A stretch of 64,000 nucleotides of DNA from Microbacterium testaceum StLB037 (GTDB lineage: Bacteria; Actinomycetota; Actinomycetes; Actinomycetales; Microbacteriaceae). The DNA lies in the NCBI RefSeq assembly GCF_008763945.1, contig NZ_VTQH01000002.1, positions 426,578-490,577 on the forward strand, given 5' to 3'. Position 1 is the first letter of the stretch. Each line of letters starts with the position of its first letter. The notes under the pieces are model-generated. The model searched no databases. It was not told the DNA's origin and saw only the letters and a program-made list of their open reading frames with translations. Shown piece by piece: positions 30,483-39,451 of the stretch. Both the position numbers and the translations under genes were made by a program.

Positions 30483-31451
30483 TCAGAACAGCAGCGAGGC
30501 CAGGCGCGACCGCGCCCGGATGACGCGCGCGTCCTCGTCACCGACGAGACCGAACAGCTCCAGCAGTCGCTCACGGACGGGAGCGCGCTCGTCCGCCGGC
30601 AGGGCCGCGAAAAGGTCGAGCAGTCGGCCGAAAGCATCGTCGACGTGGCCGCCCACGACATCGAGGTCGGCCACGAGGAACTGCGCCTCGAGCCCGGTGG
30701 GCTCGGCGGCCGCCGCAGCGCGGGCCGCCTGCAGGTCGGCCCCCTGGACGCGGTCGAGCAGGCGCACCTGACCGAGTCCGGCACGCGCGTCGGCATCCCG
30801 GGGGTTCTCGGCCAGAGCCTGCTCGTACGCGCTGATCGCGCGGGCGTAGTCGCCCTCCTCGATCGCGGCGAACGCCTCGGCGTGCAGCGGGGGCAGCTCG
30901 GGCTCGGCCGCGGAGGCCTCGGCGTCGGGGGCCCCGTCGACCGGAACCGTCCCGGTCACCCCGTGCTGCGCGGCGAGCTGCAGGAGCTGCGCGAAGACGT
31001 CGCGCACCTGCTGCTCGGGCACGGCCCCCGTGAACAGGGGGACGGGCTGGCCGGCCACGAGGGCGAGCACCATGGGGATCGACTGCGCACGGAAACCCTG
31101 CGCGAGCTGCGGGTTGGCGTCGACGTCGACCTTGGCCAGCACGAGGCGACCGGCCAGTTCGGTCACGACCTTCTCGAGCACGGGGCTGAGCTGCTTGCAC
31201 GGTCCGCACCACTCGGCCCAGAGGTCGATGACGACGGGGACCGTGCGCGAGAGTTCGAGCACCTCGCCGAACGTGTCGTCGGTCACGTCGAACACCAGCG
31301 GGAGCGACCCGGCCGGACGAGCGGGCGCGGCGGAGGCGCCGGCCGGGCCCGCTGCGCCTGCTGCGGGTGCAGCGGGAGGCTGGGGGCGGTTGCGCAGCGA
31401 CGAGAGGTCGACGGCACCGCGCATCACGGAACCGGGGGCGGGAATGCTCAC
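30483..31451 (-). CDS. tetratricopeptide thioredoxin (CnoX/YbbN-like)
   Basis: A 322-residue fusion of an N-terminal Ala/Pro-rich segment, a thioredoxin fold with the redox motif WAEWCGPCKQLSP (Cys82, Cys85), and a C-terminal TPR/TPR_20-type helical domain (YARAISAYEQALAENPRDAD). In the CnoX/YbbN family such proteins hold client proteins for chaperonins under oxidative stress; here the intact CxxC suggests real redox activity. GTG 31451 lies inside the stop of the upstream membrane gene (GTGA), so the pair is an operon. Convergent with glgB. Confidence 0.85.
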   Translation of the reverse strand: MSIPAPGSVMRGAVDLSSLRNRPQPPAAPAAGAAGPAGASAAPARPAGSLPLVFDVTDDTFGEVLELSRTVPVVIDLWAEWCGPCKQLSPVLEKVVTELAGRLVLAKVDVDANPQLAQGFRAQSIPMVLALVAGQPVPLFTGAVPEQQVRDVFAQLLQLAAQHGVTGTVPVDGAPDAEASAAEPELPPLHAEAFAAIEEGDYARAISAYEQALAENPRDADARAGLGQVRLLDRVQGADLQAARAAAAAEPTGLEAQFLVADLDVVGGHVDDAFGRLLDLFAALPADERAPVRERLLELFGLVGDEDARVIRARSRLASLLF

Positions 31452-33250
31452 GGGGACACCTTCGCTTCGAGGAGACTGGATCGGTAGCCGAGCAGACGGA
31501 TCTGATCGTCGGAGCCCTGGCTGGGCACGTAGAAGAAGACCTGGTCGGAGTAGGTGGTGGTGAAGCCTGTCGCCGACTGGTCGACCCCGGTCAGGGCCTT
31601 GACCGCCGGGTTGTTGTCGAGCTTGATCACGGCGTCCTTGTTGGTCGGCTTGGCCGTGTCGCTCTCGTAGACGTTGACCGCGACGATCGCGCCCGTGTCG
31701 AGGGTGGCCAGGGCGATGGGCGTCGCCGCTCCCGCCGAGGCCGAGAAGCTGATCTCGGCCGTGCCCGCACCGGTCTGATTGAGCTCGTCCGTGCGCTTGG
31801 TCTTGTTGTCCTGGATGGCGGCGAGCAGCAGGTCGTTCGCGGTGTCGAACTTCGCGTACGACGCGCTGTTCTGGCCGTTGTTGATCACGTCGGCGTAGGC
31901 CGCGGCCACCTTCTCGGGAGCCATCACGAGAAACGACGAGTCCGGCGGCACCTGCGTCGCGCCCACGTACGCCGCGGCGAGTTCGGGCAGGTTGGTCGAC
32001 GCCTCGAGGTTGCCCACGTACGAGGCCTTGTACTCCTCCCACGGCGTCTGCTGCGTCATCATCATGATCGTGGTCGTGGGGGTCGCGGCATCCGCCGATT
32101 CCACCACCGTCATCAGGGTGCGCGGCCACGTTCCCGTGGTCTGCGGCAGGACGATCTGCACCGGCTCGGCGGGGATCGCCGGCAGCGCCGGGCGATCCGA
32201 GATCGCGGCGCGCAGCTTGTAGTTGGTCTCGCGCTCCGCCAGGGCGGGGCCCGCGAGGCGTTCCGCGGCGGCGGTCGCGTCGAGGGAGGCATCGGCCTGG
32301 GCGACAGTCGACGAGACCTTCGCGACGATCCGCTGGGCCTGCGCCTCGGTGACCGCCGGCGGGAACTGCCCCTCCGGCACGATCACGGTCGGGGTGGGGC
32401 TCGGCGACTCGGTCGCGGCGAACTGCGGCCACGCGTCGGCGGAGCAGCCTGCGAGAAGAGCCGCTGAGATACCTAGGGCCGGCACGGCGATCAGCGCGCG
32501 ACGCCCGCCCAGGGCACGGGCCGCACCGCGTCGTCCGGGGGTCGTGCTCACGACGCCCTTGCTCTCGGCATCCGCGTCGACGGTCGAGATCGGCTCGGTG
32601 ACGGGCAGGGGCAGACCCTTGCGGCGGGGGCGTCGCTGCCGACGCACGTGGCGGATGCCGAGCAGGTACAGCACGAGCCCGACGAGCAGGACGATACCGC
32701 CGCCGACGATGAGCGGGCCGGCCCAGGGCGTCGAGTCGTCGATGGGCCAGGTGACGCTGATGTTCGCCGGGGCCGGGGCGGTGCCGTCGGAGGCGACGAG
32801 CACGCTCATGTCGCTCGGGAGCTGGAGGGTGGTCGACAGCGATCCCGTCTGCTCGAACTCGTCGAGCCAGAGGTCGGAGTCCACGGGGGAACGCCCGGTG
32901 GTCGCGGCGCCCGAGGCGGGAGCCACCGTCGGGTCGACCTCGGCGGTCTGCACGGTGCCCTCGCCGTCGACGGTCACCGCCGTGTACGGGACGTCGGCGA
33001 GCCAGGCGGTGACGTCGGCCGTGCGCCCGTACGAGACGAACACCGCGCCGTCACCCTGCACGCGCAACGTCTGGGCGCCCGGGACGCTGTTCAGGACGGC
33101 TCCGTCGATCAGCGTGAACGCCGTCGAGCCCTCGGTCTGCACGTTCGCCGAGGTCTCGGACGGACCGTGGAACACGGTCCGTTGAGCGATACCGGCACCG
33201 ATCATGGCCGCAGCGATGACGAATGCCACCACGGCCCAGACGAATCTCAC
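31448..33250 (-). CDS. membrane-anchored protein with internal lipobox-like segment
   Basis: A 600-residue envelope protein with no recognised catalytic domain. Visible order: N-terminal membrane segment (residues 4-22), an extracytoplasmic domain, a second membrane segment (about 178-200), a strongly basic loop (RRQRRPRRKG), then LIAVPALGISAALLAGCSA, which looks like a lipoprotein signal with Cys269, followed by a large extracytoplasmic domain. An in-frame GTG at 32551 (codon 234) would make a self-standing lipoprotein. The gene may therefore be a fusion or two overlapping products. GTG start at 33250 with a GGGGATGG sequence upstream. Coupled to the TPR-thioredoxin gene. Confidence 0.7.
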   Translation of the reverse strand: MRFVWAVVAFVIAAAMIGAGIAQRTVFHGPSETSANVQTEGSTAFTLIDGAVLNSVPGAQTLRVQGDGAVFVSYGRTADVTAWLADVPYTAVTVDGEGTVQTAEVDPTVAPASGAATTGRSPVDSDLWLDEFEQTGSLSTTLQLPSDMSVLVASDGTAPAPANISVTWPIDDSTPWAGPLIVGGGIVLLVGLVLYLLGIRHVRRQRRPRRKGLPLPVTEPISTVDADAESKGVVSTTPGRRGAARALGGRRALIAVPALGISAALLAGCSADAWPQFAATESPSPTPTVIVPEGQFPPAVTEAQAQRIVAKVSSTVAQADASLDATAAAERLAGPALAERETNYKLRAAISDRPALPAIPAEPVQIVLPQTTGTWPRTLMTVVESADAATPTTTIMMMTQQTPWEEYKASYVGNLEASTNLPELAAAYVGATQVPPDSSFLVMAPEKVAAAYADVINNGQNSASYAKFDTANDLLLAAIQDNKTKRTDELNQTGAGTAEISFSASAGAATPIALATLDTGAIVAVNVYESDTAKPTNKDAVIKLDNNPAVKALTGVDQSATGFTTTYSDQVFFYVPSQGSDDQIRLLGYRSSLLEAKVSP

Positions 33251-33420
33251 GCTTCACACCATCCCCACCGGTGGCTCGGGCGCCACCGAATCGACATTTC
33301 AGACTATCCGAGGGCGCCTGAAAGTTCGCGGCGAGGCCCGCCGCGCACTCGCGACGGCGACCGGCTCAGTATCCTGACGACACGGGCGCGCTTGCCCGGC
33401 TGATGCGGGAGTCGTTCGGC

Positions 33421-34497
33421 ATGAAGATCCACAACCCCTTCCGGGTCGCTCTGCTCGCCACACTGGGCGTGGGAGTGGGCCTGCTGCTCATCGGCAGTGT
33501 GCAGAACCTGTCGACCATCCTGCTCTACGTCGGCACCGCGCTGTTCCTGTCTCTCGGTCTCGACCCCGTGGTCTCATTCCTCGAGCGGCGCGGCCTGCCG
33601 CGCTGGGCGGCGGTGCTCGTGACGATCCTGGCGGTGCTCGGCGTCTTCGCGGGCATCATCTTCATGGTCGTCCCGATCATCGTGAACCAGATCGGCCAGC
33701 TCGTGACCCAGATCGAGCAGCTGCTGCAACCCGGTCGCTGGAACGAGATCGTCACCGACGTGCAGAGGTGGGTCTCGCAGACGCTCCCGTGGTTGAAGAT
33801 CGACGACGTCTGGGGCGGCATCCAGCACTGGTTCTCGACGCTCGATGTCGGGAGCATCTCGACGATGATCGGCAACAGCCTGCTGACCGTGGGCGGCGCG
33901 GTGGCCGCGGGACTGGGGGGCGCGTTCATCGTGCTTATCCTCACGATCTACTTCACGGCATCCACCCCCTCGCTGAAGTCGGCCGTCTACCAGCTCGTGC
34001 CGGCCTCGAAGCGCGCCCGCTTCATCGAGCTCGCCGAGAAGATCACCGACTCGGTCGGGTATTACGTCATGGGGCAGGTCAGCCTCGGCGTCATCAACGG
34101 CGTGCTGAGCGCGATCTTCCTCTCGATCATCAATGCGCCCTTCCCGGCGGTGCTCGCCGTGATCGCGTTCTTCTTCTCGCTCATCCCGCTCGTCGGAACG
34201 CTCACCGGCTCGACGATCATCGTGCTGACGTGCCTGATCCCGGGGCTGGGGACGCCGACCTGGGCGATCCTCGCCGCGGCGATCTACTACCTCGTCTACA
34301 TGCAGGTGGAGGCGTACGTGATCTCGCCGCGCATCATGAACCGTGCCGTGTCGGTGCCGGGCTCGGTCGTGGTGATCTCGGCGCTCGCGGGCGGCGCGCT
34401 GTTGAACCTGCTGGGGGCGCTCATCGCGATCCCGGTCGCCGCGAGCATCCTCATCATCTACCGCGAGGTCATCATCCCGCGGCAGAACGAGCGCTGA
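33421..34497 (+). CDS. AI-2E family transporter (PerM/YdiK-like)
   Basis: A 358-residue permease with about seven to eight membrane segments: two near the N-terminus, one near 70-90, then four or five from about 165 onward (AFIVLILTIYFTAST, the VLAVIAFFFSLIPLVGTLTG region and the last before IIPRQNER). The family exports autoinducer-2 or other small molecules; in many members the substrate is unknown. I prefer ATG 33421 over 33403 because CGGGAG is well spaced before it and the protein then starts MKIHNPFRVALL like its relatives. TATCCT (33370-33375) is a likely -10. Confidence 0.85.
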   Translation: MKIHNPFRVALLATLGVGVGLLLIGSVQNLSTILLYVGTALFLSLGLDPVVSFLERRGLPRWAAVLVTILAVLGVFAGIIFMVVPIIVNQIGQLVTQIEQLLQPGRWNEIVTDVQRWVSQTLPWLKIDDVWGGIQHWFSTLDVGSISTMIGNSLLTVGGAVAAGLGGAFIVLILTIYFTASTPSLKSAVYQLVPASKRARFIELAEKITDSVGYYVMGQVSLGVINGVLSAIFLSIINAPFPAVLAVIAFFFSLIPLVGTLTGSTIIVLTCLIPGLGTPTWAILAAAIYYLVYMQVEAYVISPRIMNRAVSVPGSVVVISALAGGALLNLLGALIAIPVAASILIIYREVIIPRQNER

Positions 34498-34544
34498 CGC
34501 CGCGCGAACGCTCGGGGCCGACGCCGGAGCACCGGCCCGCGGGT

Positions 34545-35267
34545 TCAGCCCGCGACGTCGCCGTCCCACTCCACGGGCAGCGGCAGCGCGTCGGGGTTGA
34601 CCGCGGCGACGATCTCCGTGAGCACGCGGCGCGTCTGCGTCTCGCCGACCCACAGGTGCTTGCCACCCTCGACCGCGATGAGCGTGGCATCCGGGACCGA
34701 AGAGAACCGCTCGCGGGCCTCGTCGGGACGCAGGTAGTCGTCGAACTCGGGCACCAGCACGACCATGCGGCGCGTATCGCCCGCCCAGGCGGCGACCTCG
34801 TCGGCCGTCGCACGGTGCAGCGGGGGTGAGAGCAGGATGACGCCCTCGATGTCGTGATCGCGCCCGTACTTCAGCGCGAGTTCGGTACCGAACGACCAGC
34901 CCACGAGCCAGGGACGCGGAAGACCGCGTTCACGCACCAAGTCGACGGCCGCGGCGACGTCGAAGCACTCCTTCGCTCCCCCGTCGAACGACCCCTCGCT
35001 GGTTCCCCGCGTCGACGTGGTGCCGCGGGTGTTGAAGCGCAGCACGGCCAGATCGGCCAGCGCCGGAAGGCGGCCGGCGGCCTTGCGCAGGATGTGGGAG
35101 TCCATGAACCCGCCGGCCGTGGGCAGCGGATGCAGCGTGACGAGCGTTCCCACCGGTTCGCGGTCCTCGGGCAGGGCCAGCTCGCCGACGAGGGTCAGCT
35201 CGTCGACCGTGCGCAGCTCGATGTCTTCACGACGGGCGGGAAGCAGAACGGGTCCGCGGATCTCCAT
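34545..35267 (-). CDS. alpha/beta hydrolase
   Basis: A 240-residue hydrolase of the dienelactone-hydrolase/serine aminopeptidase-like type. The nucleophile elbow is LVGWSFGTEL (Ser125), the oxyanion region TLHPLPTAGG, and a late His in EGGKHLWVGE; an Asp in LVPEFDDYLRP could complete the triad. Its ATG overlaps the stop of the upstream zinc-ribbon-like gene (ATGA), so they form one operon. The substrate cannot be inferred. Confidence 0.8.
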   Translation of the reverse strand: MEIRGPVLLPARREDIELRTVDELTLVGELALPEDREPVGTLVTLHPLPTAGGFMDSHILRKAAGRLPALADLAVLRFNTRGTTSTRGTSEGSFDGGAKECFDVAAAVDLVRERGLPRPWLVGWSFGTELALKYGRDHDIEGVILLSPPLHRATADEVAAWAGDTRRMVVLVPEFDDYLRPDEARERFSSVPDATLIAVEGGKHLWVGETQTRRVLTEIVAAVNPDALPLPVEWDGDVAG

Positions 35268-35554
35268 CAGGCAATCCTCCAACAGTGCGTGTGCCAGTGG
35301 CGACGGGCGGCGAGGTCGGCGGCGTCGCCCAGGACGCCGTCGGCGCGCCAGACGACGACGTGTGCGGTGCCCGCCTCGACCGTGCGGCCGCACCCCGGGC
35401 ACAGGTAGTCCTTGACCGCCTGCGGAGCCGAGATCGGCTGCACGGTCCACTCGCCGCCGCGTTTGACCTCGGTGCGCTTCCACCCCGCGATGAGGCGGTC
35501 GAGCGACTCGTCCGCGCGCGATGAATCGGAGCGTCGTCTACGGGAGCGGGGCAT
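35267..35554 (-). CDS. small zinc-binding-like protein
   Basis: A 95-residue basic protein. YLCPGCGRTV and the C-terminal HWHTHCWRIA supply two Cys, two His and one more Cys in the arrangement of a small zinc site. The first 25 residues are Arg/Ser-rich. Its stop overlaps the ATG of the hydrolase gene. It probably binds metal and perhaps nucleic acid; no firm family is recognised. Confidence 0.65.
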   Translation of the reverse strand: MPRSRRRRSDSSRADESLDRLIAGWKRTEVKRGGEWTVQPISAPQAVKDYLCPGCGRTVEAGTAHVVVWRADGVLGDAADLAARRHWHTHCWRIA

Positions 35555-35563
35555 GGATGCCGC

Positions 35564-36277
35564 TCACCACCAGTGGTTGGCGGTCCAGAACGCGTAGGCG
35601 CCGGCCCATCCGCCGTACCGGCCGGTGGCGTAGCCGGTCCCCCAGCGCAGGTTGTCGACCGGGTCGTAGCCGTTGCCGGGGACCTTGCTGCACGGCAGAG
35701 CCTGCACCAGCCCGCACGCGCCCGAGGAGCGGTTCGTCGCGTTCGGGTTCCAGCCGCTCTCGCGGCTCACGATGTAGTCGACGTAGCCCATGTCGGCCTC
35801 GGAGATGCCGGCCGCGGCCATCCACTCGGCGGGTGCGCCGCCGCCGGAGTACAGCACCGGCCCGGAGCCGCCCGAGGACGAGCCGGATCCCGAGTCCTGC
35901 GAGCGAGACGCGGTCGGGGTGGGCGTCGGGGTCGGCTTGGGCTTGACGTAGACGTTGTAACTCGCGCGGTCCAGCTGCGGCGCCTGCTTCTCGCCCGACG
36001 TCGACACGGCCTGGGTGTCGCCGAGTCCCTCGGCGTAGAGAGTGACGGTGTGCGGCTCATCGGCCTGGGCCGGAAGGAGCGACGCCCCCATCGGGCCGAC
36101 GTAGGCTCCCGCGAAGAGCACGGCTGCGGCGGCGCCGAAGACGCCGACCACCCCGCGCCGACGCGACCACCGCGGGCCCGAGCGGCGAGGAAGGGCGGGC
36201 GGAACGACATCGACCGACGCGCCCCGGCGGGCGAGCCGGGAGGCGGATGCGCGGGAGAGTTCCGAACCAGAAGTCAC
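35564..36277 (-). CDS. secreted transglycosylase SLT-like protein
   Basis: A 237-residue envelope protein: cytoplasmic basic N-terminus, one membrane segment (VVGVFGAAAAVLFAGAYVG, about 43-61), a Lys/Pro/Thr and Ser/Gly linker, then a C-terminal lysozyme-like domain (MGYVDYIVSRESGWNPNATN, catalytic Glu in SRESGW; SGACGLVQALPCSK; YGGWAGAYAFW). Such proteins cleave peptidoglycan in actinobacteria. It starts GTG; TAGAAT lies 10 bases upstream, giving a very short leader. One Cys pair (SGACG, ALPCS) could be disulfide-bonded outside the cell. Confidence 0.85.
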   Translation of the reverse strand: MTSGSELSRASASRLARRGASVDVVPPALPRRSGPRWSRRRGVVGVFGAAAAVLFAGAYVGPMGASLLPAQADEPHTVTLYAEGLGDTQAVSTSGEKQAPQLDRASYNVYVKPKPTPTPTPTASRSQDSGSGSSSGGSGPVLYSGGGAPAEWMAAAGISEADMGYVDYIVSRESGWNPNATNRSSGACGLVQALPCSKVPGNGYDPVDNLRWGTGYATGRYGGWAGAYAFWTANHWW

Positions 36278-36326
36278 AGTGCGCTCGATTCTACCGACGC
36301 CCGGCGGCGGTTTCCACGGGACGGCG

Positions 36327-36902
36327 TCATCCGACGGCGAGCATCACTTCGACGACCGCGTCGAGCACCGCATCGACCTGGGTCTCGCGGTACCCCCCGC
36401 GCTGCATCCGGAACGCGACCGATCGCACCTGCTCCGGGGTCACCGGGTCGCCGGCCGCCAGGTAGCGGGCGACGCGATCGGCCACGACGTCGACCTCGTC
36501 GACGCGGTAGCCGTATCGCAGGAACCCCACGCGATCGAAGCGCGACCCCCGGGGGCGGCGGAGTCGGTCGAGGACGACCTGCGCCGTGTCGCGCGTCTCG
36601 GCGACCCAGGCGCGGGCGCCGAGACGAGACAGCGCGTACTCGCGCTCGCGCGCGGCGAAGGCGTCTTCGACGCGGCCGAGGGCGGCATCGACCGCATCGA
36701 TCCGGTAGCCGCCCTTCACGAGCGGGAAGGCGGCCGCGCGTACTTCGGTGGAGCGAAGGGCACCCACCTCGTCGGCTTCGAACGCCTCGCGCGCACGGGC
36801 GAGGAACACGTCGACGGCGCGCTTCTCATACCCCTTGGTGCGACCGGAGGTCGTCGGGAACGGCGTCGCGGCCACGGTGTCGTGGATCGGCGTCTCGGTC
36901 AT
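36327..36902 (-). CDS. DivIVA-motif repeat protein
   Basis: A 191-residue soluble protein built from four copies of the DivIVA N-terminal motif: KGYEKRAVDVFLARA (about 23), GGYRIDAVDAALGRV (64), YGYRVDEVDVVADRV (130) and GGYRETQVDAVLDAV (169). In DivIVA/Wag31 this motif marks curved membrane and cell poles, but here there is no long coiled coil. ATG overlaps the cdsA stop (ATGA), so it is co-translated with phospholipid synthesis. A role in polar growth or membrane targeting is inference. Confidence 0.75.
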   Translation of the reverse strand: MTETPIHDTVAATPFPTTSGRTKGYEKRAVDVFLARAREAFEADEVGALRSTEVRAAAFPLVKGGYRIDAVDAALGRVEDAFAAREREYALSRLGARAWVAETRDTAQVVLDRLRRPRGSRFDRVGFLRYGYRVDEVDVVADRVARYLAAGDPVTPEQVRSVAFRMQRGGYRETQVDAVLDAVVEVMLAVG

Positions 36903-37951
36903 GACACTCCCAACGGGGCGAGCAGGTAGAACATCACGAGGGCGGCGGTGGCGGACGGCAGGATCGAGTCCAGGCGGTCGAGCACTCCCCCGTGCCCGGG
37001 CAGCCACGAGCTCATGTCCTTGATGCCGAGATCGCGCTTGAGCATCGACTCCCCCAGGTCGCCGACGGTGGCCGTCGCCAGCACCACGGCGCCGAAGATC
37101 AGTCCGGCCCACCAGGGAACCTGCAGCATGAAGGCCGCGAGGAGCGCCCCCGCCACGAGCGCCGCGACGCACGCGCCGGCGAATCCCTCCCACGTCTTCT
37201 TCGGGCTGATCCGAGGGGCCATCGGATGCCGTCCGCCCCGGCCGAACGTGAGGCCCGAGACGTACGCGCCGGTGTCGGCGGCCACCGCGAGGATAAGGAA
37301 CGCGAGCACCCACCACTCCCCGCGCGGCTGCGCGAGGAGGATCATCGCGACGCTGGTGAGGAAGGGCACGTACAGCTGGACGAAGCTCGCGACGAGCACG
37401 TCGCCGATGACCTCGATGTGCGCGCGACCGTCGGAGGCGAACATCTGCGCGACCAGACGCCAGACGATCACCACGACGACGGCGACGAGGGTGGTGATCC
37501 AATGCACCCACGGGCCGAGGAAGAACCCGCTGAGAAGCAGCAGGAACCCCATGATCAACTGCGGTACGACGTCGACGCGGCGGCCCGACACCTGCAGGGC
37601 GCGCGAGAACTCGAGCACGCCCAGCACCATGGCGGCCGCCGCGAACAGCACGAACAGCCACTTGATGAAGATGAGCGAGGCGATGACGATCACGCCGATC
37701 CCCACCCCGATGAGGGTGGCGACGATGAGGTCTCGGCCGGTGCGCTGCTTGATGCGCTCGTTGGCCTGATCGAACTCGGCGCGCGCGTGCGCGATGCGCT
37801 GATCGGCATCCGACCGCATCGCGCGCAGCTGCGATTCGATCGCGGTCACGCCCTCGCCGGTGATCGGCGATCGGCGCGCCGCGTCAGTCCGGCGCGTCGG
37901 GCCGGTCGGATCGACGGGCTCGCTCTCACCGGTCTCGGGGGCGTCGGACAT
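36899..37951 (-). CDS. cdsA: phosphatidate cytidylyltransferase
   Basis: Makes CDP-diacylglycerol from phosphatidic acid and CTP. The 350 residues have an acidic/basic cytoplasmic N-terminus of about 75 residues, then about eight membrane segments. The family signature is seen as GDLGESMLKRDLGIKD followed by PGHGGVLDRLDS, and SPKKTWEGF lies before it. The long N-terminal extension with a coiled part (AHARAEFDQANERIKQR) is more than the E. coli enzyme has. It lies 5 bp after frr and overlaps the DivIVA-motif gene. Confidence 0.95.
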   Translation of the reverse strand: MSDAPETGESEPVDPTGPTRRTDAARRSPITGEGVTAIESQLRAMRSDADQRIAHARAEFDQANERIKQRTGRDLIVATLIGVGIGVIVIASLIFIKWLFVLFAAAAMVLGVLEFSRALQVSGRRVDVVPQLIMGFLLLLSGFFLGPWVHWITTLVAVVVVIVWRLVAQMFASDGRAHIEVIGDVLVASFVQLYVPFLTSVAMILLAQPRGEWWVLAFLILAVAADTGAYVSGLTFGRGGRHPMAPRISPKKTWEGFAGACVAALVAGALLAAFMLQVPWWAGLIFGAVVLATATVGDLGESMLKRDLGIKDMSSWLPGHGGVLDRLDSILPSATAALVMFYLLAPLGVS

Positions 37952-37956
37952 CGGGG

Positions 37957-38511
37957 TCAGACCTCGAGGAGCTCTGCCTCTTTGCGCTTGAGAGCCTCGT
38001 CGATCAGGTCGACGTGCGTGCGCGTGACCGTGTCGAGCTCCTTCTCGGCGCGGACGAGTTCGTCTTCGCCGACATCGCTCTTCAGCGCGTCGAGGTCGTC
38101 CTTGGCCTTGCGGCGGAGGTTGCGCACCTGCACCTTGGCGTCCTCGCCCTTGCCGCGCACGATCTTGACGTACTCCTTGCGGCGGTCCTGGGTGAGCTCG
38201 GGCATGGTGACGCGCACGATGTTGCCGTCGTTGGTCGGGTTGACCCCGAGGTTCGGCATGTCGCGGATGGCCTGCTCGATCGCCTTCAGCGCCGACTTGT
38301 CGTACGGGTTGATGACGAGAGTGCGAGCCTCGGGGTTGTTCAGCGAGGCGAGCTGAGCCAGCGGGGTGGGCGAACCGTAGTAGTCGACCAGCACCTTCTG
38401 GAACATCTGCGGGTTCGCGCGCCCGGTACGGACCGTCGCGAAGTCTTCCTTGGCGGCCTCCACGGCGCGATCCATGCGCGCTCCGGCATCGGCGAGGACA
38501 TCGGAAATCAC
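37957..38511 (-). CDS. frr: ribosome recycling factor
   Basis: Splits the post-termination ribosome with EF-G. The 184-residue length and the motifs [52 protein letters not shown] are canonical. It starts with GTG after GGAG. A TAGACT box (38542-38547 region) and a strong hairpin lie between pyrH and frr, so frr may have its own promoter as well as pyrH read-through. Confidence 0.97.
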   Translation of the reverse strand: MISDVLADAGARMDRAVEAAKEDFATVRTGRANPQMFQKVLVDYYGSPTPLAQLASLNNPEARTLVINPYDKSALKAIEQAIRDMPNLGVNPTNDGNIVRVTMPELTQDRRKEYVKIVRGKGEDAKVQVRNLRRKAKDDLDALKSDVGEDELVRAEKELDTVTRTHVDLIDEALKRKEAELLEV

Positions 38512-38552
38512 GGTGACTCCATTCGTTGGGACTGACTGTTCAGTCTAGTCGC

Positions 38553-38581
38553 GCGCGGGCCCGGCTCCCCCGGGCCCGCGC
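38553..38581 (-). terminator. hairpin between pyrH and frr
   Basis: GCGCGGGCCCGG (38553-38564) pairs perfectly with CCGGGCCCGCGC (38570-38581) over a 5-base loop, directly after the pyrH stop. On the minus strand no T-tract follows, so it may be a partial terminator or an mRNA processing/stability element. Confidence 0.6.
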
Positions 38582-38587
38582 GGCGCG

Positions 38588-39307
38588 TCATGCGGTGACG
38601 AGGGTTCCGATCGTCTCGCCGAGCAACGCCTTGGTGACGTTCCCCGCGGGTTCCATCCCGAACACGCGCATGTCCATGCCGTTGTCCATGCAGAGGCTGA
38701 AGGCGGTGGAGTCCACGACCTTGAGTCCCTTCTGGAGGGCGTCGCCGTAGGTGACGTGGTCGAGCTTGGTCGCGGAGGAATCGACTCTCGGGTCGGCGGT
38801 GTAGACGCCGTCGACGCCGTTCTTGGCGACGAGCACCTCGGTCGCGCCGATCTCGAGCGCGCGCTGGGCGGCGACGGTGTCGGTCGAGAAGTACGGCAGG
38901 CCGGCTCCCGCGCCGAAGATCACGACGCGACCCTTCTCGAGGTGGCGGACGGCGCGGCGCGGGATGTAGGGCTCCGCCACCTGGGTCATCGAGATGGCGG
39001 ACTGCACGCGCGTGGCGGCGCCGGCCTGCTCGAGGAAGTCCTGCAGCGCGAGGGAGTTCATCACGGTGCCGAGCATGCCCATGTAGTCGGCGCGTCCCCG
39101 GTCCATGCCGCGCTGGCTGAGCTCGGCGCCGCGGAAGAAGTTCCCACCTCCGACGACGATGGCGATGTCGACGCGGTCGACCGCCTCGGCGATCTCACGG
39201 GCGATCTGCCCCACGACGTCGGGGTTCACGCCCAATTGGCCTCCGCCGAACGCCTCCCCCGACAGCTTCAGCAGAACGCGGCGGCGCTTGGTGGATTCAT
39301 CGATCAC
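38588..39307 (-). CDS. pyrH: UMP kinase
   Basis: Phosphorylates UMP to UDP; hexameric and GTP-regulated. The 239 residues show [21 protein letters not shown], the [16 protein letters not shown] segment, [20 protein letters not shown] and [18 protein letters not shown] start. The gene lies in the standard order tsf-pyrH-frr-cdsA, with a strong terminator between tsf and pyrH, so pyrH should have its own promoter in the 39308-39390 interval (none obvious by eye). Confidence 0.97.
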   Translation of the reverse strand: MIDESTKRRRVLLKLSGEAFGGGQLGVNPDVVGQIAREIAEAVDRVDIAIVVGGGNFFRGAELSQRGMDRGRADYMGMLGTVMNSLALQDFLEQAGAATRVQSAISMTQVAEPYIPRRAVRHLEKGRVVIFGAGAGLPYFSTDTVAAQRALEIGATEVLVAKNGVDGVYTADPRVDSSATKLDHVTYGDALQKGLKVVDSTAFSLCMDNGMDMRVFGMEPAGNVTKALLGETIGTLVTA

Positions 39308-39393
39308 GTGTGATGTCCTCTCGTCTTGAACAAACTATCCCCCCGCCCGCTCGACCGATACGCAGGAAGCCTTCTCGATCGCGGGCAGGGAAA

Positions 39394-39423
39394 AGGCCCG
39401 GGATGCCGTGGCATCCCGGGCCT
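39394..39423 (-). terminator. rho-independent terminator after tsf
   Basis: AGGCCCGGGATGCC (39394-39407) pairs perfectly with GGCATCCCGGGCCT (39410-39423). On the minus strand the stem is followed by TTTTCCC. The arms are built on a GGATGCC/GGCATCC inverted pair. Confidence 0.88.
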
Positions 39424-39430
39424 CATGACG

Positions 39431-39451
39431 GGCCGTGAGCCTGTCGAAGGG
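39431..39451 (-). repeat. REP-like CCCTTCGACAGGCTCACGG element
   Basis: Directly after the tsf stop the minus strand reads CCCTTCGACAGGCTCACGG. Variants of CTTCGACAGGCTCA are, from memory, dispersed intergenic repeats in several Micrococcales genomes. Only this copy is in the window. Confidence 0.4.
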
